From an uncultured Nitrospina sp. (GTDB taxonomy: Bacteria > Nitrospinota > Nitrospinia > Nitrospinales > VA-1), in assembly GCA_913044145.1 (NCBI GenBank), contig CAJWOD010000009.1, positions 1-17,624 on the forward strand: a stretch of 17,624 bases of DNA. Reading direction: 5' to 3'. Positions 7,869-14,856 of this stretch are shown piece by piece. A model generated the notes under the pieces. The model was given only the letters and a program-made list of their open reading frames with translations, did no database searches and was not told where the DNA came from. The position numbers and the translations under genes are program-made. The stretch's first letter is position 1; each line of letters starts with the position of its first letter.

Positions 7869-8336
7869 TCATTTGTAGCCCAATTGGCGAATAGCTTCAT
7901 AAACAGCAATACCAACGGCATTGGCAATGTTGATTGAGCGAACCCGATCGTCGTATTGTGGTATTCGGTAAGTGCTATCTCGGTGCGATTCGAGCAGACT
8001 TTTAGGTAGGCCTCGGGTTTCGCTTCCAAAAAACATATAGGAATTTTTCTTAAAGGTATGTTCGAAGAATTCAGATTTTCCTTTAGTCGAAAAAAATATT
8101 TTTGGTGCATCGGGTGGAATTTTTTGAAAAAAATTATCCAGATTAGGATAAATTTTTACCTGTATGAATTTCCAATAATCTAGGCCTGCTCGTTTTAATT
8201 TCGAATCACTTATCTCGAAACCCATAGGCTCGATAAGATGTAGGGTTGTTTCTGTAGCTAAACAGAGCCTGCCAATAGTTCCCGTGTTCATTGGAATTTC
8301 TGGTTCGACCAAAACTATATTTAAATCGTGAGGCAT
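7869..8336 (-). CDS. trmL: tRNA (cytidine/uridine-34-2'-O)-methyltransferase TrmL
   Basis: TrmL is a SPOUT-class methyltransferase that 2'-O-methylates the wobble base of certain leucine tRNAs, using S-adenosylmethionine. The 155 residues are the full family length. Signature blocks in order: LVEPEIPMNTGTIGRLC (9-25), LHLIEPMGFEISDSKLKRAG (32-51) followed by LDYW, FFGSETRGLP (102-111), and the knot-forming RIPQYDDRVRSINIANAVGI (124-143) followed by AVYEAIRQLG. All the residues I associate with the trefoil-knot SAM site are present. Specificity within the SPOUT families is inferred from the N-terminal PEIPxNTGxIxRLC and RAGLDYW blocks. It converges on the TPR gene with 24 bp between and is divergent from the cysteine-rich gene at 8371, only 34 bp away. 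Confidence 0.92.
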   Translation of the reverse strand: MPHDLNIVLVEPEIPMNTGTIGRLCLATETTLHLIEPMGFEISDSKLKRAGLDYWKFIQVKIYPNLDNFFQKIPPDAPKIFFSTKGKSEFFEHTFKKNSYMFFGSETRGLPKSLLESHRDSTYRIPQYDDRVRSINIANAVGIAVYEAIRQLGYK

Positions 8337-8355
8337 AAAAACAAGTTCATAATTT

Positions 8356-8362
8356 AAGAGGA
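8356..8362 (+). promoter_or_regulatory. Shine-Dalgarno supporting a TTG start
   Basis: AAGAGGA lies 8 nt before the TTG at 8371. There is no in-frame ATG before the conserved cysteine motif, so this site decides the start of the small cysteine-rich protein. Confidence 0.65.
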
Positions 8363-8370
8363 AAACAAGC

Positions 8371-8553
8371 TTGGATCAACATGAACAATTTTTCAATTGT
8401 CCTTATTGCGCACAGAGAATTTCTATGTTGGTGGATTTGTCTGTGTCCACCCAGAACTATATTGAAGATTGTGAAATATGTTGTAGGCCCATAGAGATTA
8501 ACTATGCAGTTAGTAAAAATGAAGTGAGCCGATTTGAAGCAAGCTGCTCCTGA
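8371..8553 (+). CDS. CPXCG-type cysteine-rich small protein
   Basis: This 60-residue protein has two Cys pairs that should form a zinc ribbon: CPYC (residues 10-13) and the later EDCEICCRPIEI (33-44). The block FFNCPYCAQRISMLVDLS and the following QNYIEDCEICCRPI match the widespread family of CPXCG-motif cysteine-rich small proteins, whose function is not known. The first pair is CPYC-A rather than the usual CPXC-G. The length is typical. The start is TTG with a good Shine-Dalgarno. It lies divergently from trmL and converges on the COG0523 metallochaperone with 49 bp between; zinc links the two in theme only. Confidence 0.8.
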   Translation: MDQHEQFFNCPYCAQRISMLVDLSVSTQNYIEDCEICCRPIEINYAVSKNEVSRFEASCS

Positions 8554-8602
8554 ATATTATTTCAATTTTTATTTATTTCCGTTTTCTGCTTTTATTTTAA
8601 AA

Positions 8603-9562
8603 TTATTGCATGGAATTTTTAAGACTTTTTTCGAGTCTTGACGCATCCAGATCCTGCCCTATAAAGACCATTTTGTTTTCGGGCGTATCGTTGCCCCAAG
8701 ATCTATCAAAGCGTCCTTCAAACATCATATAAACAGATTGAAATATATAACGATTGGTGGAATTTTTAACATTAAGAATTCCTTTTCCTCGAAAAATGTT
8801 CATCCCTTCGGTTAAAAAAAGCATTTGCAGCCAGTGGTTCAATCTGTTTGGATCTATAAATCCCGGGAAGTTTAAGGATACTGATGAAATTCCTTGATCA
8901 GACACATGATGATGAGGTTTGAAGGTTTTTTCATCCAGAACATTTTTTAAATTGAAACCCCCGATATTGAGTATTTGATCTAATTCTATTTTCGCATGAG
9001 AGGTGTGAAAAATTGTTGCTGCGGGGTTGATTTGTCGAACCTTTTTTTCAAGGTCTCTCAAGTCATTTTTTGAAACTAAATCTACCTTGTTGAGCAAAAT
9101 AACATTAGCAAATGCAATTTGTTCCCAAGTAACTTCCTGTTCATTGAGATTATTCCAAATATGTTTTGAGTCTATGAGGGTTATAATGCCATCCAATACC
9201 AATGATTTAGAGATATCATCTTCAACGAGAAAGGCTTGGGCAAGGGGTCCGGAACTAGCTAAGCCGGTACTTTCAATAATTATTGAATCGAATGCTTGTT
9301 GCTTTTCTAATAACCGATTCAAAGTTTCAATCAAATCGCCGCGAATAGAACAGCAAATACAGCCATTGCTCATTTCAAATATATCTTTATCAGCTCCGAT
9401 AACAAATTCAGAATCAATCCCTATTTCTCCGAATTCGTTTTCAATGACTGCAATTCGTTTGCCGTGATTTTGCTTTAAAATATAATTAAGAAGTGTTGTT
9501 TTCCCGGAACCAAGAAACCCAGACAATAATGTTACGGGTAAATCTTTATTTTCATTTTGCAT
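8603..9562 (-). CDS. COG0523 (CobW/ZNG1-like) metal-chaperone GTPase
   Basis: This is a G3E-family P-loop GTPase thought to deliver a metal (zinc, cobalt or iron, depending on subgroup) to client proteins. In its 319 residues: G1 SGFLGSGKTT (14-23), ENEFGEIGID (41-50), the metal-binding GCICC motif (Cys68, Cys70, Cys71), ESTGLASSGP (97-106), G4 NKVD (158-161), a His cluster (HHH 217-219) between the domains, and a CobW C-terminal domain with GMNIFRGKGILNVK and FQSVYMMFEGRFDR. This layout is closest to the YjiA/ZNG1-like bacterial type. It is not next to cobalamin genes, so the name cobW is not justified. I see no clear Zur- or Fur-like operator in the 90 bp upstream. It lies downstream of the flavoprotein gene on the same strand but may be expressed separately. 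Confidence 0.88.
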   Translation of the reverse strand: MQNENKDLPVTLLSGFLGSGKTTLLNYILKQNHGKRIAVIENEFGEIGIDSEFVIGADKDIFEMSNGCICCSIRGDLIETLNRLLEKQQAFDSIIIESTGLASSGPLAQAFLVEDDISKSLVLDGIITLIDSKHIWNNLNEQEVTWEQIAFANVILLNKVDLVSKNDLRDLEKKVRQINPAATIFHTSHAKIELDQILNIGGFNLKNVLDEKTFKPHHHVSDQGISSVSLNFPGFIDPNRLNHWLQMLFLTEGMNIFRGKGILNVKNSTNRYIFQSVYMMFEGRFDRSWGNDTPENKMVFIGQDLDASRLEKSLKNSMQ

Positions 9563-9652
9563 AAAATAGATAATTTAATTAAATTCTCAGAGATCGATAT
9601 TTATGGCAGAGTTCGCGAGTATTCTTTTGTCAAGAATAGGGTTAGGCTAAAT

Positions 9653-10258
9653 TCACGACTTGGATTCCTTGGCATTAAAAAAATCACCGCCCTTTAATTT
9701 TTCATTATCAGTCCCCCAATCGATCGTTTTATCCATTTTTTTTAGTTTGGGGATATGCTTAGAGCAATGGATAAAGGCTTCTTCAACCTCAACCATTATC
9801 CATAATTTTGTTTTATGCTGGCCATCTTTTTCTGCTTTGGCTTTGTCAATTGGATTGATAAGTTTTCCTGCCTGAGCTTCCGTTATTATTTCTGCTTTAC
9901 CGTTTACATGAAGTCCAATAGATGAGCTATGGAAGTCTATAAACATTAATCCTATTTTTGGATTTTCCGATATATTTCCTAAACTTGCCATGACACCGTT
10001 GCCTTTAAATTCAGGAAATATCAGTGTTTTATTGTCCAATACTTTTACAAAACTTTTTGGTCCTGCGCGAAAAGAGGCATCGCATTCGCCTTTTGCATCA
10101 GCTGTTGAGAGGAATACCATTTCCTGTTCCGAAATGAATTGCTGCATTTCGGGGTTTAAAAAATCTAACATTTGTGTTTGGTAAAACGAATCCGCACTTT
10201 TTTTAGTATTATATTTTTTTTGCAGTTTGCGTTCGCCTTTTAACCTTTGATTGGGCAT
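9653..10258 (-). CDS. Pyridoxamine-5'-phosphate-oxidase-fold (FMN-binding) protein
   Basis: This 201-residue soluble protein has the split-barrel flavin-binding fold of the PNPOx-like superfamily. The pattern is clear: an N-terminal helix (LNPEMQQFISEQE), strands MVFLSTADAKGECDASFRAG (48-67) and KTLIFPEFKGNG, IGLMFIDFHSSSIGLHVNGK in the middle, and a C-terminal helix region (EAFIHCSKHIPKL). IHCSKHIPKL is typical of the group sometimes annotated as pyridoxamine 5'-phosphate oxidase-related or general-stress-type proteins. It is not the vitamin B6 enzyme PdxH. Members bind FMN, F420 or heme, and the substrate cannot be read from the sequence. It starts 10 bp after the stop of the radical SAM gene on the same strand, so the two are very probably co-transcribed. 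No Shine-Dalgarno is evident. Confidence 0.8.
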   Translation of the reverse strand: MPNQRLKGERKLQKKYNTKKSADSFYQTQMLDFLNPEMQQFISEQEMVFLSTADAKGECDASFRAGPKSFVKVLDNKTLIFPEFKGNGVMASLGNISENPKIGLMFIDFHSSSIGLHVNGKAEIITEAQAGKLINPIDKAKAEKDGQHKTKLWIMVEVEEAFIHCSKHIPKLKKMDKTIDWGTDNEKLKGGDFFNAKESKS

Positions 10259-10268
10259 TATTTTCTAA

Positions 10269-12104
10269 TTATAAGGTTGAATTATGGGGTAAGGCTAAAT
10301 TGAAATATTTTCCGCGTTCACCATATACGAGCCCTTTGTTCTCTAAAAATTGAATTGCTTCCTCTGCAGATTCTTCACCCTCGATATTTTGGTCTTTTAA
10401 ATGTTCTTTAATTTGATTGATTGTTCTGGGTGTTTCGTTACAGTAAACAAAGGCTGCTGCTGCAGCACCTTCCAATCTAATTTGTGTGGATTGTAAAGAT
10501 CTGTCATCATAAACCTTTACAAAGTCCATAGATTTGGTAAATATTAGGAAAGGTAATTGTTCAGACTGGTGCCGTCTCTTCCATTCTGCTGCAATGTCAT
10601 AAAGCTCTTGTTTGAGCTTAGGATCGATTTCAGTAGAAGTTTCAAATTCAAAATCGTAGGCAATTTTCAGGTGGTCGATTCCCGGATCATCATAAACGTA
10701 GGGATAAGCTTCACCTGGCGCCGTGATAGTTACGCCATATTCTTCAGGTCTCATGAAATAGGGGCTGAACCTTTCAAGCCATAGATCCCCAACACATTCT
10801 GGGGGTGGCAAGTGAAATAAGAGTTTGATCAGGTCGATTTGTTGTCGATAGTCCTCGTTTGTTTCGCCTGGAAAACCAATAAGAATATTCCAGTTCACTT
10901 CAATGCCATAATACATGGACCATTTCATGCAAAGGATATTTTGCAATGGCCGGACGCCTTTATCCATTTCTTGGAGCTGATTCTGACTGAAGCTTTCTAT
11001 TCCCGGTTGAATTACTTTAGCACCGCCATGCGCTAATGTTTTAATTTGCTTTTTTGTCAGATTGCTTTTCACTTCAATAAAAAACTGTAGATCAAATTGT
11101 TTTTCTGCCAAGTCGCCAAAAACGCCATCAATATATTTCATCTCTAAAATATTGTCGACCAAGCGAAACCGAAACGAGTCATGCTTTTGGGAAAGCTCTG
11201 CAAGGTCGGCATGCACCTGCTCCATAGGTTTAGCTCTGAATTTCATTGTATTGGCGTTCAAACCACAAAAGGTGCAGTGGTGTTTCTCTCCCCACCAGCA
11301 TCCTCTGGCTGTTTCGTATAGAATCACCGGGTTTTCCAATAGTGAGGATTTTGGATCAACTTCCTTTAACTGATCGAAAAAGTCACTGTAATCCGGTGCA
11401 GCGTATTCGGTAAAATTCCCAAACATGGCATCGGGTTCTTCATAGAGAACTTTTCCTTCGCATCGATGAATCACTCCTTTAGGAACAGGACCTCCTTTTT
11501 CTAAATAGTTAACCAGGTTAGGTAAAATGTCTTCTGCTTCACCGGGTACAACATAATCGACCCAAGGTGAGACCCTAAAATATTCTAGTCCCATTTCCGA
11601 TTCAAAATTAGAACCTCCAAAAAGAATTTTCAAATGGGGGAACTTTTCTTTGATCATTTTTGCCAGAGTCAAGCTGGCAATATTTTGGTTGAAGGTGGAT
11701 GAAAACCCGACCACATCAAAGTTTTCCCACTTGCCTGCATCACGGCACCATTCAAGAAATTCAGGAACCATTTTAGTTTTTACATCCAACAAGTAGTCTA
11801 AGGGCCGTTCAATGGACTCGCAAACATCTTCGATATGGGGTGCAAAGTGTTTTGGATAGTCTAAATTTTTTGGGTTTTTTCCGTAGAGAATATGCGAAAA
11901 AAGCCATTCTCCTATGAGAAATCTTTTTTCGCAAAGTTGGTTGTAAATGGGTAATCCAAGTTGATGGGCAAAATAGAGGTTTAAATAATGGCTTTTTACT
12001 TCACAACCTTTGGTCTTTAATAAAGTAGAAAGCGTACCCAACTGGATAGAAGGATATATATGAAACCCAAAGGGCATATTTACAAGTGCAATTTTTAATG
12101 GCAT
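10269..12104 (-). CDS. B12-binding radical SAM enzyme, RiPP-maturation C-methyltransferase type
   Basis: This 611-residue cytoplasmic iron-sulfur enzyme has an N-terminal cobalamin-binding domain (ALVNMPFGFHIYPSIQLGTL at 6-25, then VVGFSSTFNQNIASLTLAK, FGGSNFE and VDYVVPGEAEDILPNL). The radical SAM core has the unusual cluster motif CX7CX2C (Cys269, Cys277, Cys280 in RGCWWGEKHHCTFCGLN), followed by FRFRLVDNIL, KVIQPGIESFS and NWNILIGFPGET. The C-terminal ~90 residues form a small winged-helix-like domain. The CWWGEKHHCTFCGLN motif and the PSIQLG N-terminus are hallmarks of the RiPP maturation radical SAM group 1 enzymes, which methylate unactivated carbons of ribosomal peptides. No precursor, protease or exporter gene is evident nearby. 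It leads a two-gene operon with the PNPOx-fold protein. The exact reaction is inferred from the family. Confidence 0.85.
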   Translation of the reverse strand: MPLKIALVNMPFGFHIYPSIQLGTLSTLLKTKGCEVKSHYLNLYFAHQLGLPIYNQLCEKRFLIGEWLFSHILYGKNPKNLDYPKHFAPHIEDVCESIERPLDYLLDVKTKMVPEFLEWCRDAGKWENFDVVGFSSTFNQNIASLTLAKMIKEKFPHLKILFGGSNFESEMGLEYFRVSPWVDYVVPGEAEDILPNLVNYLEKGGPVPKGVIHRCEGKVLYEEPDAMFGNFTEYAAPDYSDFFDQLKEVDPKSSLLENPVILYETARGCWWGEKHHCTFCGLNANTMKFRAKPMEQVHADLAELSQKHDSFRFRLVDNILEMKYIDGVFGDLAEKQFDLQFFIEVKSNLTKKQIKTLAHGGAKVIQPGIESFSQNQLQEMDKGVRPLQNILCMKWSMYYGIEVNWNILIGFPGETNEDYRQQIDLIKLLFHLPPPECVGDLWLERFSPYFMRPEEYGVTITAPGEAYPYVYDDPGIDHLKIAYDFEFETSTEIDPKLKQELYDIAAEWKRRHQSEQLPFLIFTKSMDFVKVYDDRSLQSTQIRLEGAAAAAFVYCNETPRTINQIKEHLKDQNIEGEESAEEAIQFLENKGLVYGERGKYFNLALPHNSTL

Positions 12105-12270
12105 AAGATAATTGTAACAATTTCAAAGCCTGATGCCCAATAAAATCAAGTGCCTGATGATCTATTTTAATAAATTTTATTGCATTCAATGGGATGCGCA
12201 AGTAAGGTCTATTAGCTATAGATTTTAATGTAAATTAAATACCAGTTTCCATTTTCCATCCAAATTTAAG
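12105..12270. promoter_or_regulatory. Divergent gap between the radical SAM gene and the phosphotransferase gene
   Basis: This 166-bp AT-rich gap lies between two divergent start codons and must hold the promoters of both units. A perfect 13-bp palindrome, AATTGT-A-ACAATT (12110-12122), sits 5 bp upstream of the radical SAM ATG. An 8-bp direct repeat GCCTGATG occurs at 12128 and 12152. I find no promoter that meets both -10 and -35 expectations well, and no convincing small ORF. Confidence 0.4.
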
Positions 12271-12984
12271 TTGGCCCGAATTATTAATACTCCAGAAAAT
12301 ACTTTTAAGACCAAAGCGGGAAAACCAATTGAGCGTCCTAGGCATCTTCAGCCTTTCATCAGGCATTTGTCCTATCCTGTAACAATTCTTTTGATGAGAA
12401 CCCCTATTACACCAAATCAAATTACGACCTTGGGTATGATTTTTGGTTTGGCAGCAGGTTTGGTTTGTCTTAAAGGAGATTATTTCTCAATGCTAATCGG
12501 AGCTTTTTTATTTTTGATTTGCTATGTTTTAGATAATTGTGATGGGGAGATAGCCCGCATCAAGGATATGCGAAGTATTTTCGGGATGAGGTACGACACA
12601 TTCGTAGATTGGATTGTACATGCAGTATTTTTTATTTGTCTTGGATGGGGGGCTACTTCCATGACGGGACAGAAGTTCTGGGTTTGGGCAGGTGCGTTAG
12701 CATTTTTTGGTGGCACCATCAATTATGGTCTTGAGCTTTACAAAAATAGAACCAAACCTCATTCAAGCCAGTTAACAACTGAGGAGACTTCGATCCAAGA
12801 TGACGATTCAAAAATGGATCGTTTTGTTTTGAATGCGCGTATTATTCGGAGCGATTTTTGCTTTATTGTTTTGGCCCTAAGTCTGGGAGGAAGTTTATGG
12901 TTTCTTCTTCCACCAGCTGCTATTGGAGCACAAGCCTATTGGGGGCTCCAATTTACAAGTAGTGCCCGCCGGTGGCATCCTTAA
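12271..12984 (+). CDS. CDP-alcohol phosphotransferase (stand-alone copy)
   Basis: This integral inner-membrane enzyme joins an alcohol-phosphate head group and a CDP-activated partner to make a phosphodiester. The full family motif DX2DGX2ARX8GX3DX3D is present and intact at residues 88-113 (Asp88, Asp91, Asp109, Asp113; DNCDGEIARIKDM, then GMRYDTFVD), so metal binding and catalysis should work. It is preceded by the usual TPITPNQITTLG entry (44-55). About six membrane segments can be seen (for example 56-69 and 72-88). At 237 residues it has no nucleotidyltransferase domain, unlike the related gene at 14857. The start is a TTG at 12271; an upstream in-frame stop at 12226-12228 and the lack of any ATG rule out a longer ATG-started form. 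It is first in a + strand run with the flippase-like gene. Substrate is unknown, but the neighbours suggest an inositol lipid. Confidence 0.85.
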   Translation: MARIINTPENTFKTKAGKPIERPRHLQPFIRHLSYPVTILLMRTPITPNQITTLGMIFGLAAGLVCLKGDYFSMLIGAFLFLICYVLDNCDGEIARIKDMRSIFGMRYDTFVDWIVHAVFFICLGWGATSMTGQKFWVWAGALAFFGGTINYGLELYKNRTKPHSSQLTTEETSIQDDDSKMDRFVLNARIIRSDFCFIVLALSLGGSLWFLLPPAAIGAQAYWGLQFTSSARRWHP

Positions 12985-13005
12985 CAGAACTGACTTAAGG
13001 ATAGA

Positions 13006-14019
13006 ATGAAAACTATTAAATTTATATATTTGCTGGTGGGGTGTGGGCTACTGATTTATGTTTTTTCGGAGACCGATCTCGAGTTATTGTGGTCGAATCT
13101 GATTAAAACAGGTTGGGGGATATTTTTTGTATTAGTGAATTATGGACTTGCTTTTTGGGTGGATACGATAGCCTGGCAGTTTACTTTGCCAAGCACAAAA
13201 TTAAGTTGGATGTACCATCTCTGGAAAGTACGAATGGTGGGAGCTGCCGTTGGAAAGGTGCTACCTTTTAGCGCTTTTGGCGGGGCCCCAATTAAAGGTT
13301 TTCTTTTGAAAAAACATTATGGGATTAGTTATAAAGAAGGGGCAGCTTCGATCATCCTGATTGAAACGACGCATTTGATTTCGATGATTTTTTTTATGAC
13401 ATCAGGTGTTTTTCTTATTTCTCTATTTCCAAATTTCCCCCAAAATTATTTAACTTTTTCAAAAATAAGCTTGGGTCTACTTTCTTTGGGAATTTTTGGA
13501 TTTTATATTTTGCAGCGGTATAAATTAACTTCTGTTATAGGTAACTGGTTCAGTCAGAGAGCTCTGGGGCATAGAGTAAAAAAGTTTCTAAGTCATCTTC
13601 AGGGGTTCGATGAGCGACTGGTTCAATTTTATACCCTAAAACGGCCTCTTTTCTTTGGGGCACTGGGGTTAAATCTTTTGAACTGGTATCTGGGCGCTTT
13701 GGAAATTTATATTATTTTATATTTTCTTGGACACCCCATATCTATGGCAGATTCAATTATGATAGAAACATTTGTAGAGATTGTGCGTGCGGGCACATTC
13801 TTTATCCCCGGGACAATCGGGACACAGGAAGCAGCTTTTTTAATCGCAACAGGTGTTATTACAGGAGGGCCAGCTTTGGGCGTGGCAGCAGCACTGATGA
13901 GACGAGTTCGAGAAATAATATGGTTTATTCTCGGTTTTAGTCTAGGGTGGCAATATTCTGGAAACCCTTCGAACCTACCTCAAGCGGCGCAAAATGAAAT
14001 GGGGAACGATAAGGACTAA
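13006..14019 (+). CDS. Lysylphosphatidylglycerol-synthase-type / HpnL-like membrane protein
   Basis: This 337-residue polytopic protein belongs to the flippase-like UPF0104/TIGR00374 superfamily, which holds the membrane domain of lysyl-phosphatidylglycerol synthase and the hopanoid-associated HpnL. About seven or eight membrane helices are visible (for example ~4-20, 38-54, 115-140, 152-170, 214-240). The family C-terminal region is clear: EIVRAGTFFIPGTIGTQEAA (258-277) followed by RRVREIIWFILGFSLGW (299-315). It lacks the cytosolic aminoacyl-transferase domain, so it is more likely to move or shield a lipid or glycolipid than to add lysine. AAGGA lies 4-5 nt before its ATG, and it follows the phosphotransferase by 21 bp, so they are co-transcribed. 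This fits a role in transferring the lipid product across the inner membrane, which is inference. Confidence 0.82.
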   Translation: MKTIKFIYLLVGCGLLIYVFSETDLELLWSNLIKTGWGIFFVLVNYGLAFWVDTIAWQFTLPSTKLSWMYHLWKVRMVGAAVGKVLPFSAFGGAPIKGFLLKKHYGISYKEGAASIILIETTHLISMIFFMTSGVFLISLFPNFPQNYLTFSKISLGLLSLGIFGFYILQRYKLTSVIGNWFSQRALGHRVKKFLSHLQGFDERLVQFYTLKRPLFFGALGLNLLNWYLGALEIYIILYFLGHPISMADSIMIETFVEIVRAGTFFIPGTIGTQEAAFLIATGVITGGPALGVAAALMRRVREIIWFILGFSLGWQYSGNPSNLPQAAQNEMGNDKD

Positions 14020-14111
14020 TTTGAATAAAACAAAGATTTGAAGAGATTTTTTCTATATGTGACAATACTTGTGCTTTAACCATCCTTATATCCCTCAATA
14101 GTTAGCTTAAT

Positions 14112-14837
14112 ATGAAATGCTTGATCATTGCAGCTGGGCAAGGCAGTCGATTGCGATCCATCGCCGACGTAAAACCCTTGATCCCTCTTAGAAACATCCC
14201 TCTTATCGAAAGAGTGCTTGATTCAGCTATGGAAGCCGGAGTGGATGATTTTTATGTTGTCGTTGGTTACAAGAGTACTAGTATCCGAGCTCATTTAGAG
14301 AAAGTTGGTCGGTCTAAAGGGTTACCCATAACAATTATCGAAAACAAAGAATGGGAACGAGCAAATGGCATTTCAGTTTTAAAAGCCCAGCCTTATTTGA
14401 AAGAACCTTTTCTGCTGATGATGGCCGATCACATTTTTGACCCTGAGATAGCGCGCCTGTTGATTTGCCAATCCTCTAATAATAAAGGCCTTTTGCTAGC
14501 GGTAGACGAAAATTTAGAGAATCATTTTGTGGATCTGGATGATGTGACCCGAGTTTTGGTTCAAGAAAAAAAAATACAAAAAATTGGCAAAGGAATGGAG
14601 ACTTACAACTGCTTTGATACTGGAATTTTTCTTTGTGACCCGGTGTTATTTTCAGCAATCAAAGATTCTGCAAAAGAAGGAGACGACTCGCTTTCAGGTG
14701 GTGTGCGTTATTTAGCTAAGCAGGGTAAGGCCAATGCCATTTCTATAAAAGGACTTTTCTGGTGCGACATAGATGATCCGAAAAGCTTTAAACAAGCCGA
14801 AAAATATTTATCAAGCCTTGCAGAGAACTGTGGTTGA
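14112..14837 (+). CDS. Sugar-phosphate nucleotidyltransferase, probable inositol-1-phosphate cytidylyltransferase
   Basis: This 241-residue cytoplasmic single-domain nucleotidyltransferase has an intact active site: the nucleotide-binding loop AAGQGSRL (7-14), Lys21 in KPLIPLRNIPLIERVL, a discriminating segment WERANGISVLKAQPYL, the metal-binding Asp106 in LLMMADHIFD, and a second acidic patch LFWCDIDDPKSF (215-226). The stretch HFVDLDDVTRVL, then KIGKGMETYNCFDTGIFLCD, resembles the inositol-1-phosphate cytidylyltransferase domain of the archaeal and thermophilic di-inositol-phosphate pathway, as far as I remember that family. Close relatives act on choline phosphate or sugar phosphates, so substrate is not proven. 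The presence of inositol-phosphate synthase and two CDP-alcohol phosphotransferases in the same block supports CDP-inositol as product. It lies 92 bp after the membrane protein and converges on the fused phosphotransferase. Confidence 0.8.
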   Translation: MKCLIIAAGQGSRLRSIADVKPLIPLRNIPLIERVLDSAMEAGVDDFYVVVGYKSTSIRAHLEKVGRSKGLPITIIENKEWERANGISVLKAQPYLKEPFLLMMADHIFDPEIARLLICQSSNNKGLLLAVDENLENHFVDLDDVTRVLVQEKKIQKIGKGMETYNCFDTGIFLCDPVLFSAIKDSAKEGDDSLSGGVRYLAKQGKANAISIKGLFWCDIDDPKSFKQAEKYLSSLAENCG

Positions 14838-14856
14838 AATAAATAGGTTTAGCGTT

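Noticed and set aside
9027..9467. + strand ORF of 146 codons opposite the COG0523 gene.
   Set aside because: It is a shadow of the strongly supported minus-strand gene and shows no domain of its own.
12128..12159. Direct repeat GCCTGATG twice, 24 bp apart.
   Set aside because: Only two short copies in AT-rich spacer DNA; no third copy or symmetry to suggest an operator.
12001..12201. Minus-strand ORF of 66 codons overlapping the radical SAM start.
   Set aside because: It starts at TTG, overlaps the N-terminus of the real gene in another frame, and shows no recognisable domain.
12157..12228. A 23-codon + strand ORF (ATG 12157) in the gap beside the radical SAM gene, considered as a RiPP precursor.
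   Set aside because: No Shine-Dalgarno, no leader-like or repeated core sequence, opposite strand to the maturase, and the length is expected by chance.
14838..14856. Intrinsic terminator between the convergent genes at 14837 and 14857.
   Set aside because: The 19-bp gap contains no stem-loop with a T-run; the same holds for the convergent gaps at 5641-5642, 7845-7868 and 8554-8602.
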